From the NCBI GenBank assembly GCA_012934845.2, contig WNNJ02001313.1, positions 1-64,000 on the forward strand: a stretch of 64,000 nt of DNA, read 5' to 3'. Below are positions 1-12,039 of the stretch, piece after piece (positions within the stretch are counted from its first letter, which is position 1; the number at the start of each line of letters is the position of its first letter). Origin of the DNA: Pomphorhynchus laevis (Eukaryota > Acanthocephala > Palaeacanthocephala > Echinorhynchida > Pomphorhynchidae). Below the pieces are notes generated by a model. It had not been told where the DNA came from. It saw nothing but the letters and a program-made list of their open reading frames with translations, and did not search any database. The translations under genes were made by a program, and so were the position numbers.

Positions 1-800
1 GCGTTAAATGCGTCTATTGCTAGTACAACATGTTACGTCCTGATTTATATCTTGAACGTAGTGAATGAATAGCGTGATCAATTTTTTCTTTCTGTCAGCA
101 GCTAGCCGGGAAATCCCAACCAAATGTTGAATATCTTCCTCACGATCCTTATTATTGCCTTGCTAATTATTCGTCTTGCGTGTCACCAATTCCAATCGAC
201 CAAATGTCATCAGGTTTCTTTCGCAGGGCGATTAATCGACAAGTTGTAAAAGCTTCTAGCTGAATGGGTTCCGCTGACTCAGTCGCTAGCCTTATTGAAA
301 AGGACGCAAGGGACTAAGTTAAGTTTATCGAGTGTTGTCCAAATTTTGATAACATGTGCCTCCAACTGAGTTCGTCTAGGGCCGAGGGACCTGATCCACC
401 TTGAGTTAGCTTACAAGCACGAATAATGCATTGATCACCCAATATGAAAAAATCGGCTAGTTTGATGAGCAGCTGTTCCTGGTAAGTAATCGGAGAGTTA
501 TGCACTCTGCATCATAGGCAGCGTATATTATCAAAGTCACTAAACTGTATCAAATGACTGTATCAAAGTCACTAAACTTTGATAGCGATTAGTCCATTCC
601 ATATAATTTCTGTTGTTTCGCGAAGACCTTTCGTTCTGGTGATAGTTTCCCTCACTGAATAGTTCGCTCGTGTTCCCGTATTCCCAAAGTGTAAGTCTGC
701 GCTCTAAGGTTTTTCTTACTATCGCAATTCTCAAAGTTTGTAATCTCTGCAATATACAGTGGGTAAATCATAAAATAAGCTAACTGAGTCTACGTATTTT
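1..800. other. Unassigned left edge
   Basis: No gene is recognised. Two short open frames lie on the minus strand (314-505 and 540-752) but neither resembles a family I know and neither has convincing gene signals. Base composition here is less AT-rich than in the DNA that follows, which suggests an old element fragment. A short partial duplication containing 'gtatcaaa' is present near 540-575. Confidence 0.3.
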
Positions 801-854
801 ATGTTGCAAATTAAAAATAATGCAAAACAAAAGTTAAATAGTTAAATAATAAAA

Positions 855-1200
855 AATTAATTAATAATAAATAATTGTTAAGATTTTATATAATTTATAT
901 CAAGATGAATTATAAACTGAAATTAAAAAAATCAATTTTTATGAATTGACTAATAGATAACAAACTAGATTTTCTATAATTTGTATCAAGTTTAAATAAA
1001 AAATTGAAATTTAAAAAGTCATTTTAATGAATTGACTAATAAATAACAGACGTTGTATCAGAATAAGGATTAGAGGTCATTAGGAGGAATTGCTATGTTA
1101 TCAGGTTTCGGCCTCTAATTACACTACCCAACAAAGCAGCAGGGCCAAATACATGCTAATGATGTATTTCCTCTGATAAAACTATCTAGTATCTTATTCT
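855..1200 (+). repeat. Dispersed repeat, copy A
   Basis: The stretch from about 960 to 1130 is closely similar to 47250-47420. Both contain 'aattgactaataaataaca' followed by a GC-richer core with 'gttgtatcagaataag' and 'ggtcat.aggagga'. The AT-rich leader is itself partly duplicated here, at about 880-950 and 965-1040. No coding capacity and no clear terminal inverted repeats are seen. It could be a short non-autonomous element or the tail of a larger one. Confidence 0.6.
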
Positions 1201-1264
1201 AATACAAATAATATTATTTATTATCCATGATTTTGAAGAAAGCCAATATCATTACATATTGTTG

Positions 1265-1817
1265 CAATTCTTAAAATTTAATTATTTAATGTATTATATT
1301 TATATTATATGGTATGCATGAATGCTCATGCAAAAAATGTTTCTTGTAAATTTAAATATGTCATATTTACGTTATAAATTAAAAGTAGTTTTAATTGATG
1401 TTAATTTGATGTTCATATGTAGATATATACCTCATTTATCATTAATATTGGTTTTATTGAAAATAATACTACCTGGATAAATTTGTTCGCTTATTGAATA
1501 CAAATTATTAGAATTAAATACATATATATAATCAATAAATCGAAACATATATTTTATATCTTTATATAATTAAGATTTATTTTTTAAACAGTTATGAACA
1601 AATTCATATTCTATAAAGCGTAAAAATAAGTCAGCTATAATTGGGCTACTATTACCTCCCATTCAAACACCATTTATTTGTCTAAATATAGATGGACCTA
1701 CCTTTAAATAATTTTGATTTATTAAAATATGTAAGGATTCTATTAATTCAATTGTATCCATATATTTATATATACTTGATGGTTTATATTTTGTTGGATA
1801 GGCGTTTTAGTTATTAT

Positions 1818-1852
<35 letters not shown>

Positions 1853-2340
1853 TTTTCCAAATATAAGATTAATTAATAAATATGTCATCTTTACGATATA
1901 AATTAATAGTAGTTTTAGTTAATGTTAATTTAATGTTCATATCTAGATATACACCTTCTTTATCATTAATATTAGTTTTATTATCCATAAAAATTTTCCG
2001 CTGATGATTTTAAATTTATTTTTAATATTATTGTGTTGATTTATATATTTTACTATTTTCTGCTTGATGTTATTTTTATAGTAATCTAGTTTAAAATATG
2101 CATCTATTAAATTATTTAAATGATTTTGAAGAAAACAAATATCGTTACATATTGTTGCAATTTTTAAAATTTCATTATTTAATGTATTATATTTTATATT
2201 ATATGATATGCATGAATGCTCATGCAAAAATATGTTTCTTGTAAATTTAAATATGTCATCTTTACGATATAAATTAATAGTAGTTTTAGTTAATGTTAAT
2301 TTAATGTTCATATCTAGATATGCACCTTCTTTATCATCTT
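1265..2340 (-). mobile_element. Penelope-like RT fragments, overlapping copies
   Basis: The minus strand encodes the second half of a Penelope-like reverse transcriptase. From about 1770 down to 1440 it reads an RT core with a block like GN.SPIIADLF (the usual PMG.NxSP..ADLF motif) and then RFID, where the second Asp of the RT active site would normally follow. The next block, YLDMNI followed by LYRK, is the Penelope-type LD.NI...YRK segment. A long open frame at 1943-2311 continues through an HS..S..IK block and an IATICND block that match the conserved HP/R..CS region. The YLDMNI segment occurs three times (near 2300, 1930 and 1400), so parts of at least two copies overlap in the wrong order. 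The core has in-frame stops. The GIY-YIG endonuclease domain was not found. Confidence 0.7.
1821..1850. repeat. (AT)15 microsatellite
   Basis: Uninterrupted AT dinucleotides lie inside the Penelope-like block. Confidence 0.95.
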
Positions 2341-2615
2341 TTTGTTAGTGAATAATTAGCGTCCTTCTCGTTGCTTGCAACACACGAATAGAAATATGTC
2401 AGCATCTTGATAATTATACGATTAGCATTACACGCTGGTAATATCAATAAGTTGTGACGTCATTGTATGGCACGCTCATAAACCCCTCTCACGAATAAAA
2501 CTGCGGGAAGTAAATGTTTGGGTATGCTTATTGCGAGTTGAGTAGCTGTGAAGTTGATGAAAGGGTCATTAAAAATCCTATCAATTTTAGTTGACTGATC
2601 GGCAGAACATCCGTC

Positions 2616-2775
2616 GTTATGATTTATAAGTGGATTCGCAGAAATAATTTTGTAGAATTCCGATAACCGGAAGCTCGACAATTTGTACATTTTCTACCAT
2701 TTTTCGCACATTTGCAACCTTTACAGCGAGCCGCAGGACCATTACAATTGCAGCAGAGCTGTGTCGATGAAGATT
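2616..2775 (-). pseudogene. Cys-rich CXC-like module of an element ORF
   Basis: One minus-strand frame reads a dense cysteine pattern. It begins CCNCNGPAARCKGCKC and continues KNGRKCTNC, i.e. C-x-C-x(5)-RC-x(2)-C-x-C-x(4)-C-x(2)-C. Such modules are known near the ends of open reading frames of several invertebrate transposable elements and resemble tesmin-type CXC zinc-binding motifs. A second, degraded copy lies at 14430-14530 on the same strand, beginning CNCNGQSAR, which supports mobile-element origin. No complete gene surrounds it. The element family is not identified. Confidence 0.5.
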
Positions 2776-2904
2776 TTCCTCAGACCCTGTGTGCATGTTG
2801 AGTTTCAATAACAATTTATGTAATTATGCTGTTAAGTTTTTGTTTGTGTATTTTATTGTAAGAATTTATTATCACCAAGACAATTTTTTAATCAGTGAAA
2901 TTCA

Positions 2905-2931
2905 ATAAACCAAATCAGAGATTTGGTTTAT
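2905..2931. repeat. Perfect 12-bp stem hairpin
   Basis: 'ataaaccaaatc' and its exact reverse complement are separated by a 3-base loop (aga). No T-run follows and no function is assigned. Confidence 0.7.
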
Positions 2932-3057
2932 CTTCGATATTTATAATTGTAATTATACTAAACGCTTATAACTTTTTCTTGAATTAAAAAATATTAATAA
3001 TAAATATTGATATATCACTAACCTATTCTACAGAATCTATTCTACAGATAGGTTTAT

Positions 3058-3580
3058 TGAACATATTCTACAGACACTGGATGACGAAGTAATATTCGAA
3101 AACAAAGCAACAACTGGAGAAAACAATGCTTGGTTATATGTTATTTTCAGGGGACTTTCTGGAAGCGAAATGGAGCGAACATACTTGGATATATGCGTTT
3201 TTAACGCCATTACTCCATCTTATGCATCTATGACTCCTCAGCAGTGTTTTGATTTTTACAGCAACCGAAAACGTTCAAAGTATGCTGAAAGGGTACATTT
3301 TAAAGGAGCAAACTTCATCCCCTAAATTTTATCTTCCTCTGGTGGAATGAGTGCTGAAAGCAATACTACAAAAATCACGAACAACCAGACGAAAGTACGC
3401 TAATATCATTTCAAGATCCAGACTGACAATCAATATTCGAATCGCAAAGTCAGCATTAATTTGCCTTATTCGGTCTACCAGAAATGCCGGATTCACAACC
3501 AAAGAGCTGGAGGCACTCCGGAATCGCCGCTTGTGGGACAAGTTCAGGACGGACGATCGATCTAAGAGTTTATAGAAGAT
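3058..3580 (+). pseudogene. Nuclease-like C-terminal module of an unclassified element
   Basis: The plus strand reads a stretch with the landmarks LDDE, TGENNAW, GSEMERTYLDICVFNA, PSYASM, KYAERV and SSGGM, then an Arg-rich tail with SALICLIRSTR. From memory this order matches a widespread invertebrate element protein whose blocks are (F/Y)(F/L)D(V/I)RVFNP, then SxGGMG, then a basic helix ending in RS..xC.RGSR. That region looks like a PD-(D/E)XK-type nuclease fold, but I cannot confirm this. It is a broken, partial copy. The CXC module at 2616-2775 lies nearby on the opposite strand and may come from the same element type. Confidence 0.45.
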
Positions 3581-5394
3581 CAATACCTGAAGACTCAAAA
3601 GATGATATGACTAAATTTGGATTTAAATCTTAACGAATTTTTTGTCCTTTTCAGCTGTAAATAAATTGCATCTCATTAATATTAGTGATGCATTAATATG
3701 GGTTAATATTAGTGATGCATTTATATATCAATTTTAAAATCATGTAGAAATGGATTTTATACAATACGAGAAAAGTGGTATAAACACGATCGTGTGTTTT
3801 GTGGTTTATTGTTGTGTTCATCACAGATTTGCCATATACAATATTTAATTTGGGTTGATTGCATTCACGGAAACAAATCATATAAATGTGTTTATTATAC
3901 AATAAATTATATGGCTGATTGATTATATACCTATACTAAACTTTTATCAGCAGTTGATCCTAGGTAATATTGTCCGTGTAGAAAATCTCTTGGACTTTCA
4001 TGGCGTAGCATGATAATCACATGGGCAATTCGAGTATTTGATATATATTTTCGAAGCACGATTGAAATATGCCTTATGGAAATTGCATTATAAGTTTGTA
4101 AGTAGATAGGTATATTTATAGGAGGCTGTGAATCATCTACCGACTTTCGTATAAAGAAGTAATCAGAAACCATGATATATAAAACAGTCAGAAATATCTT
4201 GGGGGCTCTATAAGCTAAGCCAAGATGGTACGGGAATTTGAAGCGACACATAGTTGAATTTTTAAAGTCGATTAACCTTCGAAAGATCGTAAATCAACAA
4301 AAACGTTAATATCGATTACATTTATATTTTAATCAAACTTAGTATCCTATTATTATAATTATAATTATATAGTATATAATCAATAGTATTTAATTTAATA
4401 ATCTCACTTATTTCAATACATAAATTAACAAAATTTATAAGTTTAAATATAAAGTTTTTAACATAAATGGAGAAAAATTGAATTTATTGTTTTTATAAAT
4501 AAAAATCGTATTATAATTTTTATAAGAATATAATAAATATATTAAAAAAAGTTTAAATTATAATATAAAATATTATATAACAATATCAAATTTTTTGCTA
4601 TATTTAATGTAATATTTAATATATGCGAATAAATTATGTATAAATAGATAATATTGAATATATAATATTTAATATTATATAAATATATAATAAATAATAA
4701 AATACATGTATTAGATTTATATAATATAATATTTTTGCATATATAATATTATATATTTACATATTTTATGTAATATATGTAGTAATGCAGTCAGTTTTAA
4801 TTTAATAAAAAATTTATTGATTTTCTTATTTATATCATAATTTTACCCATACGTTCAAACCACAAATAGATACAATCTTAATTATGTTTTAATGCTTTAA
4901 AATATACTTTTTATAGTACTTTTACTATTATATGTTTTAATTATAGGTTTTTAATATGTGATATATTAAAATATTAAAAAATTTCCATATACCGTAAATA
5001 TATTTTATAGTCATAAAATTTGAAAGTGTTCGCTAATACACCGAAGTTATTCTTAATAAATTGTTATTTCTAACAAATTAGGTTTATATTTGTAATTGAA
5101 ATTTCTTAATTCATAATCAGTAATGACTAATTTTATCTTATTGATTTTTTTATCTGATTTTATCTGATTTTATCTTATCTATCATAGTGATCACAATTCG
5201 TGCCAATAATGTGCCCTAGCGCGATCGAAAGATAATGCATCATTATATAATTTAAATAGATTATATTATTACATAAATATATAACTTAAATAGCTAATAT
5301 AACGTCTTCAAATTTCAATCGCATATTATTAACTAATGAATAATTTAAATTCATTTACTATTCGCATCCTGGTTGCTTGCTTGCTCAAACAAGC
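3580..5394. other. AT-rich spacer without recognised gene
   Basis: A 21-base duplication (ttaatattagtgatgcatt) occurs near 3678 and 3702. A minus-strand open frame of 106 codons (3931-4251) has fairly mixed amino-acid content but no family resemblance that I recognise, and I do not call it a gene. From 4320 to 5390 the DNA is almost entirely A/T with no coding signal. Confidence 0.5.
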
Positions 5395-8046
5395 ATTCTT
5401 GCTTGCTTGTTATTATCATCGTTATTATTTATGCTTGTTATAAATTTAAATGAAACATCAATATAAATTTAAAGGTTGGTATACATTTATTTTATAATTT
5501 ACAAAGCGTTTTAGTAGCTATTATTTTTGCTCATTACAAAAAGCAATATCAGAAGCAAAAAATACTAATAATGTAAGCATGTGTATTCTTCTACTGGGTA
5601 TCGTAATTGTGAATTTAAATTATAAAGATTGAAATCTTGTAGCATCTAAAATTATATAAATTTTCTGGCAATTCACGATAATAAAAATGTATATATCATT
5701 AAACACCGGCATTCTTGCTTGCTTGTTATTATCATCGTTATTATTTATGCTTGTTATAAATTTAAATGAAACATCAATATAAATTTAAAGGTTGGTATAC
5801 ATTTATTTTATAATTTACAAAGCGTTTTAGTAGCTATTATTTTTGCTCATTACAAAAAGCAATATCAGAAGCAAAAAATACTAATAATGTAAGCATGTGT
5901 ATTCTTCTACTGGGTATCGTAATTGTGAATTTAAATTATAAAGATTGAAATCTTGTAGCATCTAAAATTATATAAATTTTCTGGCAATTCACGATAATAA
6001 AAATGTATATATCATTAAACACCGGCATTCTTGCTTGCTTGTTATTATCATCGTTATTATTTATGCTTGTTATAAATTTAAATGAAACATCAATATAAAT
6101 TTAAAGGTTGGTATACATTTATTTTATAATTTACAAAGCGTTTTAGTAGCTATTATTTTTGCTCATTACAAAAAGCAATATCAGAAGCAAAAAATACTAA
6201 TAATGTAAGCATGTGTATTCTTCTACTGGGTATCGTAATTGTGAATTTAAATTATAAAGATTGAAATCTTGTAGCATCTAAAATTATATAAATTTTCTGG
6301 CAATTCACGATAATAAAAATGTATATATCATTAAACACCGGCATTCTTGCTTGCTTGTTATTATCATCGTTATTATTTATGCTTGTTATAAATTTAAATG
6401 AAACATCAATATAAATTTAAAGGTTGGTATACATTTATTTTATAATTTACAAAGCGTTTTAGTAGCTATTATTTTTGCTCATTACAAAAAGCAATATCAG
6501 AAGCAAAAAATACTAATAATGTAAGCATGTGTATTCTTCTACTGGGTATCGTAATTGTGAATTTAAATTATAAAGATTGAAATCTTGTAGCATCTAAAAT
6601 TATATAAATTTTCTGGCAATTCACGATAATAAAAATGTATATATCATTAAACACCGGCATTCTTGCTTGCTTGTTATTATCATCGTTATTATTTATGCTT
6701 GTTATAAATTTAAATGAAACATCAATATAAATTTAAAGGTTGGTATACATTTATTTTATAATTTACAAAGCGTTTTAGTAGCTATTATTTTTGCTCATTA
6801 CAAAAAGCAATATCAGAAGCAAAAAATACTAATAATGTAAGCATTGTATTCTTCTACTGGGTATCGTAATTGTGAATTTAAATTATAAAGATTGAAATCT
6901 TGTAGCATCTAAAATTATATAAATTTTCTGGCAATTCACGATAATAAAAATGTATATATCATTAAACACCGGCATTCTTGCTTGCTTGTTATTATCATCG
7001 TTATCATTTATGCTTGTTATAAATTTAAATGAAACATCAATATAAATTTAAAGGTTGGTATACATTTATTTTATAATTTACAAAGCGTTTTAGTAGCTAT
7101 TATTTTTGCTCATTACAAAAAGCAATATCAGAAGCAAAAAATACTAATAATGTAAGCATGTGTATTCTTCTACTGGGTATCGTAATTGTGAATTTAAATT
7201 ATAAAGATTGAAATCTTGTAGCATCTAAAATTATATAAATTTTCTGGCAATTCACGATAATAAAAATGTATATATCATTAAACACCGGCATTCTTGCTTG
7301 CTTGTTATTATCATCGTTATTATTTATGCTTGTTATAAATTTAAATGAAACATCAATATAAATTTAAAGGTTGGTATACATTTATTTTATAATTTACAAA
7401 GCGTTTTAGTAGCTATTATTTTTGCTCATTACAAAAAGCAATATCAGAAGCAAAAAATACTAATAATGTAAGCATTGTATTCTTCTACTGGGTATCGTAA
7501 TTGTGAATTTAAATTATAAAGATTGAAATCTTGTAGCATCTAAAATTATATAAATTTTCTGGCAATTCACGATAATAAAAATGTATATATCATTAAACAC
7601 CGGCATTCTTGCTTGCTTGTTATTATCATCGTTATCATTTATGCTTGTTATAAATTTAAATGAAACATCAATATAAATTTAAAGGTTGGTATACATTTAT
7701 TTTATAATTTACAAAGCGTTTTAGTAGCTATTATTTTTGCTCATTACAAAAAGCAATATCAGAAGCAAAAAATACTAATAATGTAAGCATGTGTATTCTT
7801 CTACTGGGTATCGTAATTGTGAATTTAAATTATAAAGATTGAAATCTTGTAGCATCTAAAATTATATAAATTTTCTGGCAATTCACGATAATAAAAATGT
7901 ATATATCATTAAACACCGGCATTCTTGCTTGCTTGTTATTATCATCGTTATCATTTATGCTTGTTATAAATTTAAATGAAACATCAATATAAATTTAAAG
8001 GTTGGTATACATTTATTTTATAATTTACAAAGCTTTTTAGTAGCTT
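5395..8046. repeat. 316-bp satellite-like tandem array with higher-order dimer
   Basis: Eight full units and a ninth partial unit lie head to tail. Taking 'attcttgcttgcttgttatt' as phase, units start at 5395, 5711, 6027, 6343, 6659, 6974, 7290, 7605 and 7921, so the unit is 316 bp, or 315 bp for the units starting at 6659 and 7290. Units 1-4 appear identical. The 315-bp units share a one-base deletion (gcattgtatt in place of gcatgtgtatt), and the units starting at 6974, 7605 and 7921 carry 'gttatcattt' in place of 'gttattattt'. The pair 5-6 is therefore repeated as 7-8, a 631-bp higher-order dimer. The array ends inside unit 9 near 8046. There is no long open frame. The near identity implies very recent amplification or homogenisation. 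Confidence 0.95.
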
Positions 8047-8160
8047 TTCTAACTCCCTTTGTATAATAAACATGTATTAATCACAATTTTTCATTTTATA
8101 AAATTTTTTAAATTAAAGGCAAGAATTCTTGATTCTATTAACTTTACATAAAAAACTTTA

Positions 8161-8286
8161 CACAGAAACAAACTTTCTTAAAAATTTGTCATCCTTACTT
8201 GGACTTTTTCAATTTTATATTTTTATAAAAATATTAAATTGAAAAAGTCCAAGTAATAACGAATGCTTTAAAAAAGTTTTTGTCTC
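8161..8286. repeat. Foldback (MITE-like) hairpin element
   Basis: Two arms of about 60 bp face each other. The inner part is perfect over about 21 bp ('ttacttggactttttcaatt' at about 8196 and its reverse complement at 8236-8255), with an AT-only loop. The outer arms (8161-8195 and 8256-8286) pair less well. It lies 115 bp after the satellite array. It could be a small non-autonomous DNA transposon or a hairpin RNA source. Confidence 0.65.
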
Positions 8287-8299
8287 TGTTAAAATTTAC

Positions 8300-8560
8300 T
8301 AATGTTACTAGTAAATTACTAATGTCCCAAACTACTCTACCTCCTTTGGACTCCGCTCCGTCCTGGTGGCTGCTCCTCTATCGTGGAATCATCTGCCCAT
8401 TCATATACGCCAATCAACTTCCTGCTGTGCTTCAAACGCCAAATCCGATCCCATTTAAATAATTTATCTGCTTGGCTTTTTCATTTTTGTTTGTGAACTT
8501 GAAAGCCTACAGCTTGTACGCATTTGCCACGTTAAATAAATTATTATACGATCAAATAAT
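8300..8560 (+). mobile_element. CR1/L2-like LINE 3' end (C-terminus and tail)
   Basis: One frame reads GLRSVLVAAPLSWNHLP, the typical C-terminal W-N-x-L-P box of CR1/L2-like LINE proteins, followed by a short AT-rich tail with 'acgcatttgccacgttaaat' at about 8520. The same C-terminal box occurs at 16385-16575 (minus) and 29690-29900 (plus), and the 'acgcatttgc' plus AATAAA tail recurs near 14372 and 29870. It is therefore a 5'-truncated member of a family with several local fragments. Confidence 0.55.
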
Positions 8561-8639
8561 ATAATACAAATTATAAATACAAATATAATAATATATAATA
8601 CAAATTAATAAATTTGTATTATTATGCATTTGATATCAA

Positions 8640-9115
8640 TCTTGAATATTGGAATAACTCCGACTGTCTCCATTGAGAAGGGATACAACCCTGACAAAGT
8701 GAACATTGATAGATATTATATAGTGGTTTAGCAATAAAATGTGCAAGCATCTTCAGGGCTATGATCGGGATTTAATAAGGATCGGCTGCAATGAATGATT
8801 TTAAACGCTTAAGTGAATTATATACATCATTGATTGTAAAGGGAGAAGGAACTTCATTTGTCAAGACATCATATATACATTTAAATTACAATTACTATAT
8901 TCAATAGAAGTTTCAGTATACTGACAAACAAAACGTGAAAACTGAGCTAGCAATTCTGCCTTAGATAAATCATCAGTGACTACATTATTAGAATTATCTA
9001 TTAGAATTGGTAGTATATAATCGCCTTTGGTCATTTTACGAACATAGAATAATAACTTAGGATTATGATTACATTGACTATTTACGAATTCCTAAAAATT
9101 AAAAAGTTTGACCCT
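8640..9115 (-). mobile_element. LINE RT N-terminal fragment
   Basis: Reading the minus strand downward from 9110, the translation contains NPKLLFYVRK, then a VTDDLSKAELLAQFF-like block, then a degraded DP..IPIIALK.LA..IAKPL block and a SLCQGCIPSQW block. These are the linker and first RT motifs of CR1/RTE-type LINEs (PK.FW.YV, KAELL..F, GPDGIP..LK, SL..G..P..W). Stops and a frame change interrupt it. It borders the Gypsy fossil. Confidence 0.55.
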
Positions 9116-9399
9116 TTTTTCATTGTGGCACACTTTGTGCTGTTAAAAGTAGCGAACTGTTTAAATTCTACGATCACTTTTTCGAGCAATAAATCTCGTA
9201 TTGTTCTGCTTGATTGCATTTAATCGGAATAATCGGATACAATTTCATTGGCGTAAGTTAAATTGCTATTAGTTGTTATGTCCAATGATTTTGGTGTTGA
9301 ATTTAAATTCGATGGAATAAAATATTTTGTTGGAGAGGCGTGAAGATCTGATATGTTCAAGTCATTATTTTTATCATCTGTTCAAGTGTCTGCTATTTT

Positions 9400-11950
9400 T
9401 GTAAAACTTGTTATCATCGTACTATTTGGTGGTGATGGACTTATTTGAGTGTCTATTTGAGTCTGGTACGATTGCTGATTGTCGTTCCTCGGGTATGATG
9501 CTAGGTGTTTGGTGGAGACAATATTTTCGACTCCGTCGATATGTTTTTGGATTGCACTCAATTAGTTTTACAATCTCAGTTTTCGGATCATATTTACCAT
9601 CGACTACGTGTTTCTTGAGAACAGCCAACTCGTCACTTACTAGCCATGATGGTACACTTGTATTAGAACCAGATCTTCGTTGAAACGCTAAAAATCTCTC
9701 GTGCGGCGTACAGTTTATGGATGCGAATAGCAAGGATCGTACTAAATGAAGAGCTATTGGCAAGTATCGTTGCCAATGTGTGACTGGAAGTTTCCTTGTT
9801 TTCAATCATAATTCTATGCTTCTCCATATCGTGCCATTAAAGCGTTCGCTTTGAGAGTTACCTGTTAGATTATAAGGGCTTGAGTGAGTAATTGCGATAC
9901 CATGGCCAGATAGGTAAGTTTTAAGTTCTTGTGATGTGAAACAAGGTCCTCTGTGACAATGGATGAATTTGGGTGTTCTAGGGAGAAAGAATAAACTTTC
10001 CAAACAGCGAATGACGGTAGTTGAAGACTTATTTGAACATGCGAATGCGAACGGAAATCTGGAGTATTCGTCAATCATTGTAAGCATATATCGATTTCTG
10101 CTTGTGTGTTAAGGGTTCTTTAAAATCGATATATATGCGTTCAAAGGCCTTGTAGATTTGATTACATGAGATTCACGGGAAACGTAATATTTTGGTTTTA
10201 ATAGTGCATACGTTTGACACTTTGAGATAAAATTTCTTATGTCATCAAGAGAATACGGCAGATTTCTTGATCTTATAAAGTGATTTAATCGCGTTATTCC
10301 TGGATTACAGAGTACTTTATGAATTTCGTGTAATTCGAATAGGTCACTATAACTGCATGCTGCTGTTGTTAAGCGAGACATTATATCGGCTGTAACATTT
10401 TGAGTTCCAGGTCAATATTTTATTTCAAAAGAAAACGGGGCTAACTCCATTTTCCATGGCACTAATTTTTCATTCTTTATTTGGCTTAGATGTTGTTTGT
10501 AGAAAATAAACAAAACACTACGTTGATCCGTAGCAACACCAAAGTGCCTGCCCAGTAGATAATGAAGCCACGATTTGAGAGATTCAACGATTGCCAGTGT
10601 TTCTTTTGCTACTAACGAATATTTTCGTGCACAAGGTTGTAGAGTTTTAGAAAAAAATGCTACAGGTCTTTCTTTCTGATACAGTACATCTCCAATCGCA
10701 AAGTTTTAAGCGTCGGTTTCGACAACCAATGTTTTAAGTGGATCTACGGATGATAATACAGCACTGGCAACATCATTCTACATACTTTTAAATGCGTCCA
10801 TAGCGTCGACATTCCATGGCAGCTCCTTGCACTCAATAATCGACGTAAGCGTTTCGAGAAATCCTTAATCCAATTGGAGTAATGAGCTTGCATACCCATG
10901 ATTCTATAATCTTGTTGCTTGGAGTGGGATCGCTTAATGCGAGAAGGGCTTTTGTGCGGTCAGGGTCCGGCCGAATTGTATTCTTCTCAACAACATAACC
11001 CAGTACGTCAATCATGTTTTTGGTATATGACATTTTGATTCATTCAATGTAATTTCATATTTAGCAATAGCGTCTTGTAATTTCTTGAGGTTTCTATTAT
11101 GATCTGACATGTCGTGACCGCATACAATTAGATCATCGAGATATGCATATGTTCACATGAGGCTTTCATCACTAATCATTTGATAGATAATAGGCCGAAA
11201 AACTACCAGCGCGTTAGTCAAACCAAACGGGAATATTGTAAATTGATAGAGCCATCCGTCCACCTCAAATGCCGTGTTTGACCGATCTTCAATGCAAAAT
11301 TTTAATTGATGATACGCGGATGTTAGGTAAAATTTACTGAATACCGAGAATCTTGATATGTTTTCATAAGCATCTATCAGGGTAAATTCGTTAATCATCG
11401 AGGAATAATCGATGATCAATCGTCTTTGAAAATTTTGATTTACAGCTACTATCACTTGTGAGCGTCATTGAAATTGGCATTTTTCGATGACCCCATCGGT
11501 TAGTTGTCTGGAAATTTCCGAGCGAATAAAACTTAAATGATGAGGATGAAAACGTCGTGATTTTATGGCAATGGGATAACAATCCGAGCTCAACGACGAG
11601 AATAGTGATGGTGTTTCTGTTTTCATTGTGGTAATACGACTTATGATTAGGGGTGCATCACTTCCATTAAATAACATAGTCATTGCTTGGTGGCGGAACA
11701 AGTAAGGATGGCAAAGGATGATAACGTTACATAAATTACTCATGCACAGAAGGCGGATTGAGTGGCGAGACACTCTTTGCACTACCATATCCACAAAACA
11801 GTATGATTTTATCGAGCATGTATGTGTCACTGATGCCATGCGAATATTTAAATTGTAATCGTACATTTTGAGTTTGAGCTTTTGAGCAACCGATTCGTCA
11901 ATAAAATTTTCAGCACTCCCGGTATCAATTAATGCCGACCACGGTCGGCA
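9400..11950 (-). mobile_element. Ty3/Gypsy-type LTR retrotransposon pol fossil
   Basis: Order on the minus strand, from 11950 downward, is end of protease, reverse transcriptase (about 11150-11600, with a YQFTIFPFGL-type box), RNase H (about 10400-10830), integrase zinc-finger region (10109-10381), integrase core (9806-10087, with TMIDEYSRFPFAF and NSQSERFNG blocks) and integrase C-terminal region (9422-9805, with CTPHERF). RT before integrase fixes the Ty3/Gypsy order. It is broken, with several breaks, and no gag or flanking LTR pair was recognised. It looks old. Two related fossils occur at 50380-52720 and 56210-57830. Confidence 0.85.
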
Positions 11951-12039
11951 TTTCTTGTAAAGTGCCGACCACGTTTATCCTTGTATTGAAACATAAATTA
12001 GTGTTTTAATAAAATTAAAACAAATTAGCGCTTAATTCT

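Noticed and set aside
3931-4251. Minus-strand 106-codon frame as a gene
   Set aside because: No family resemblance, no promoter or poly(A) signal, and random frames of this length occur in the window.
5395-8046. CRISPR array
   Set aside because: The units are 316 bp without short-repeat and unique-spacer structure, and the context is eukaryotic.
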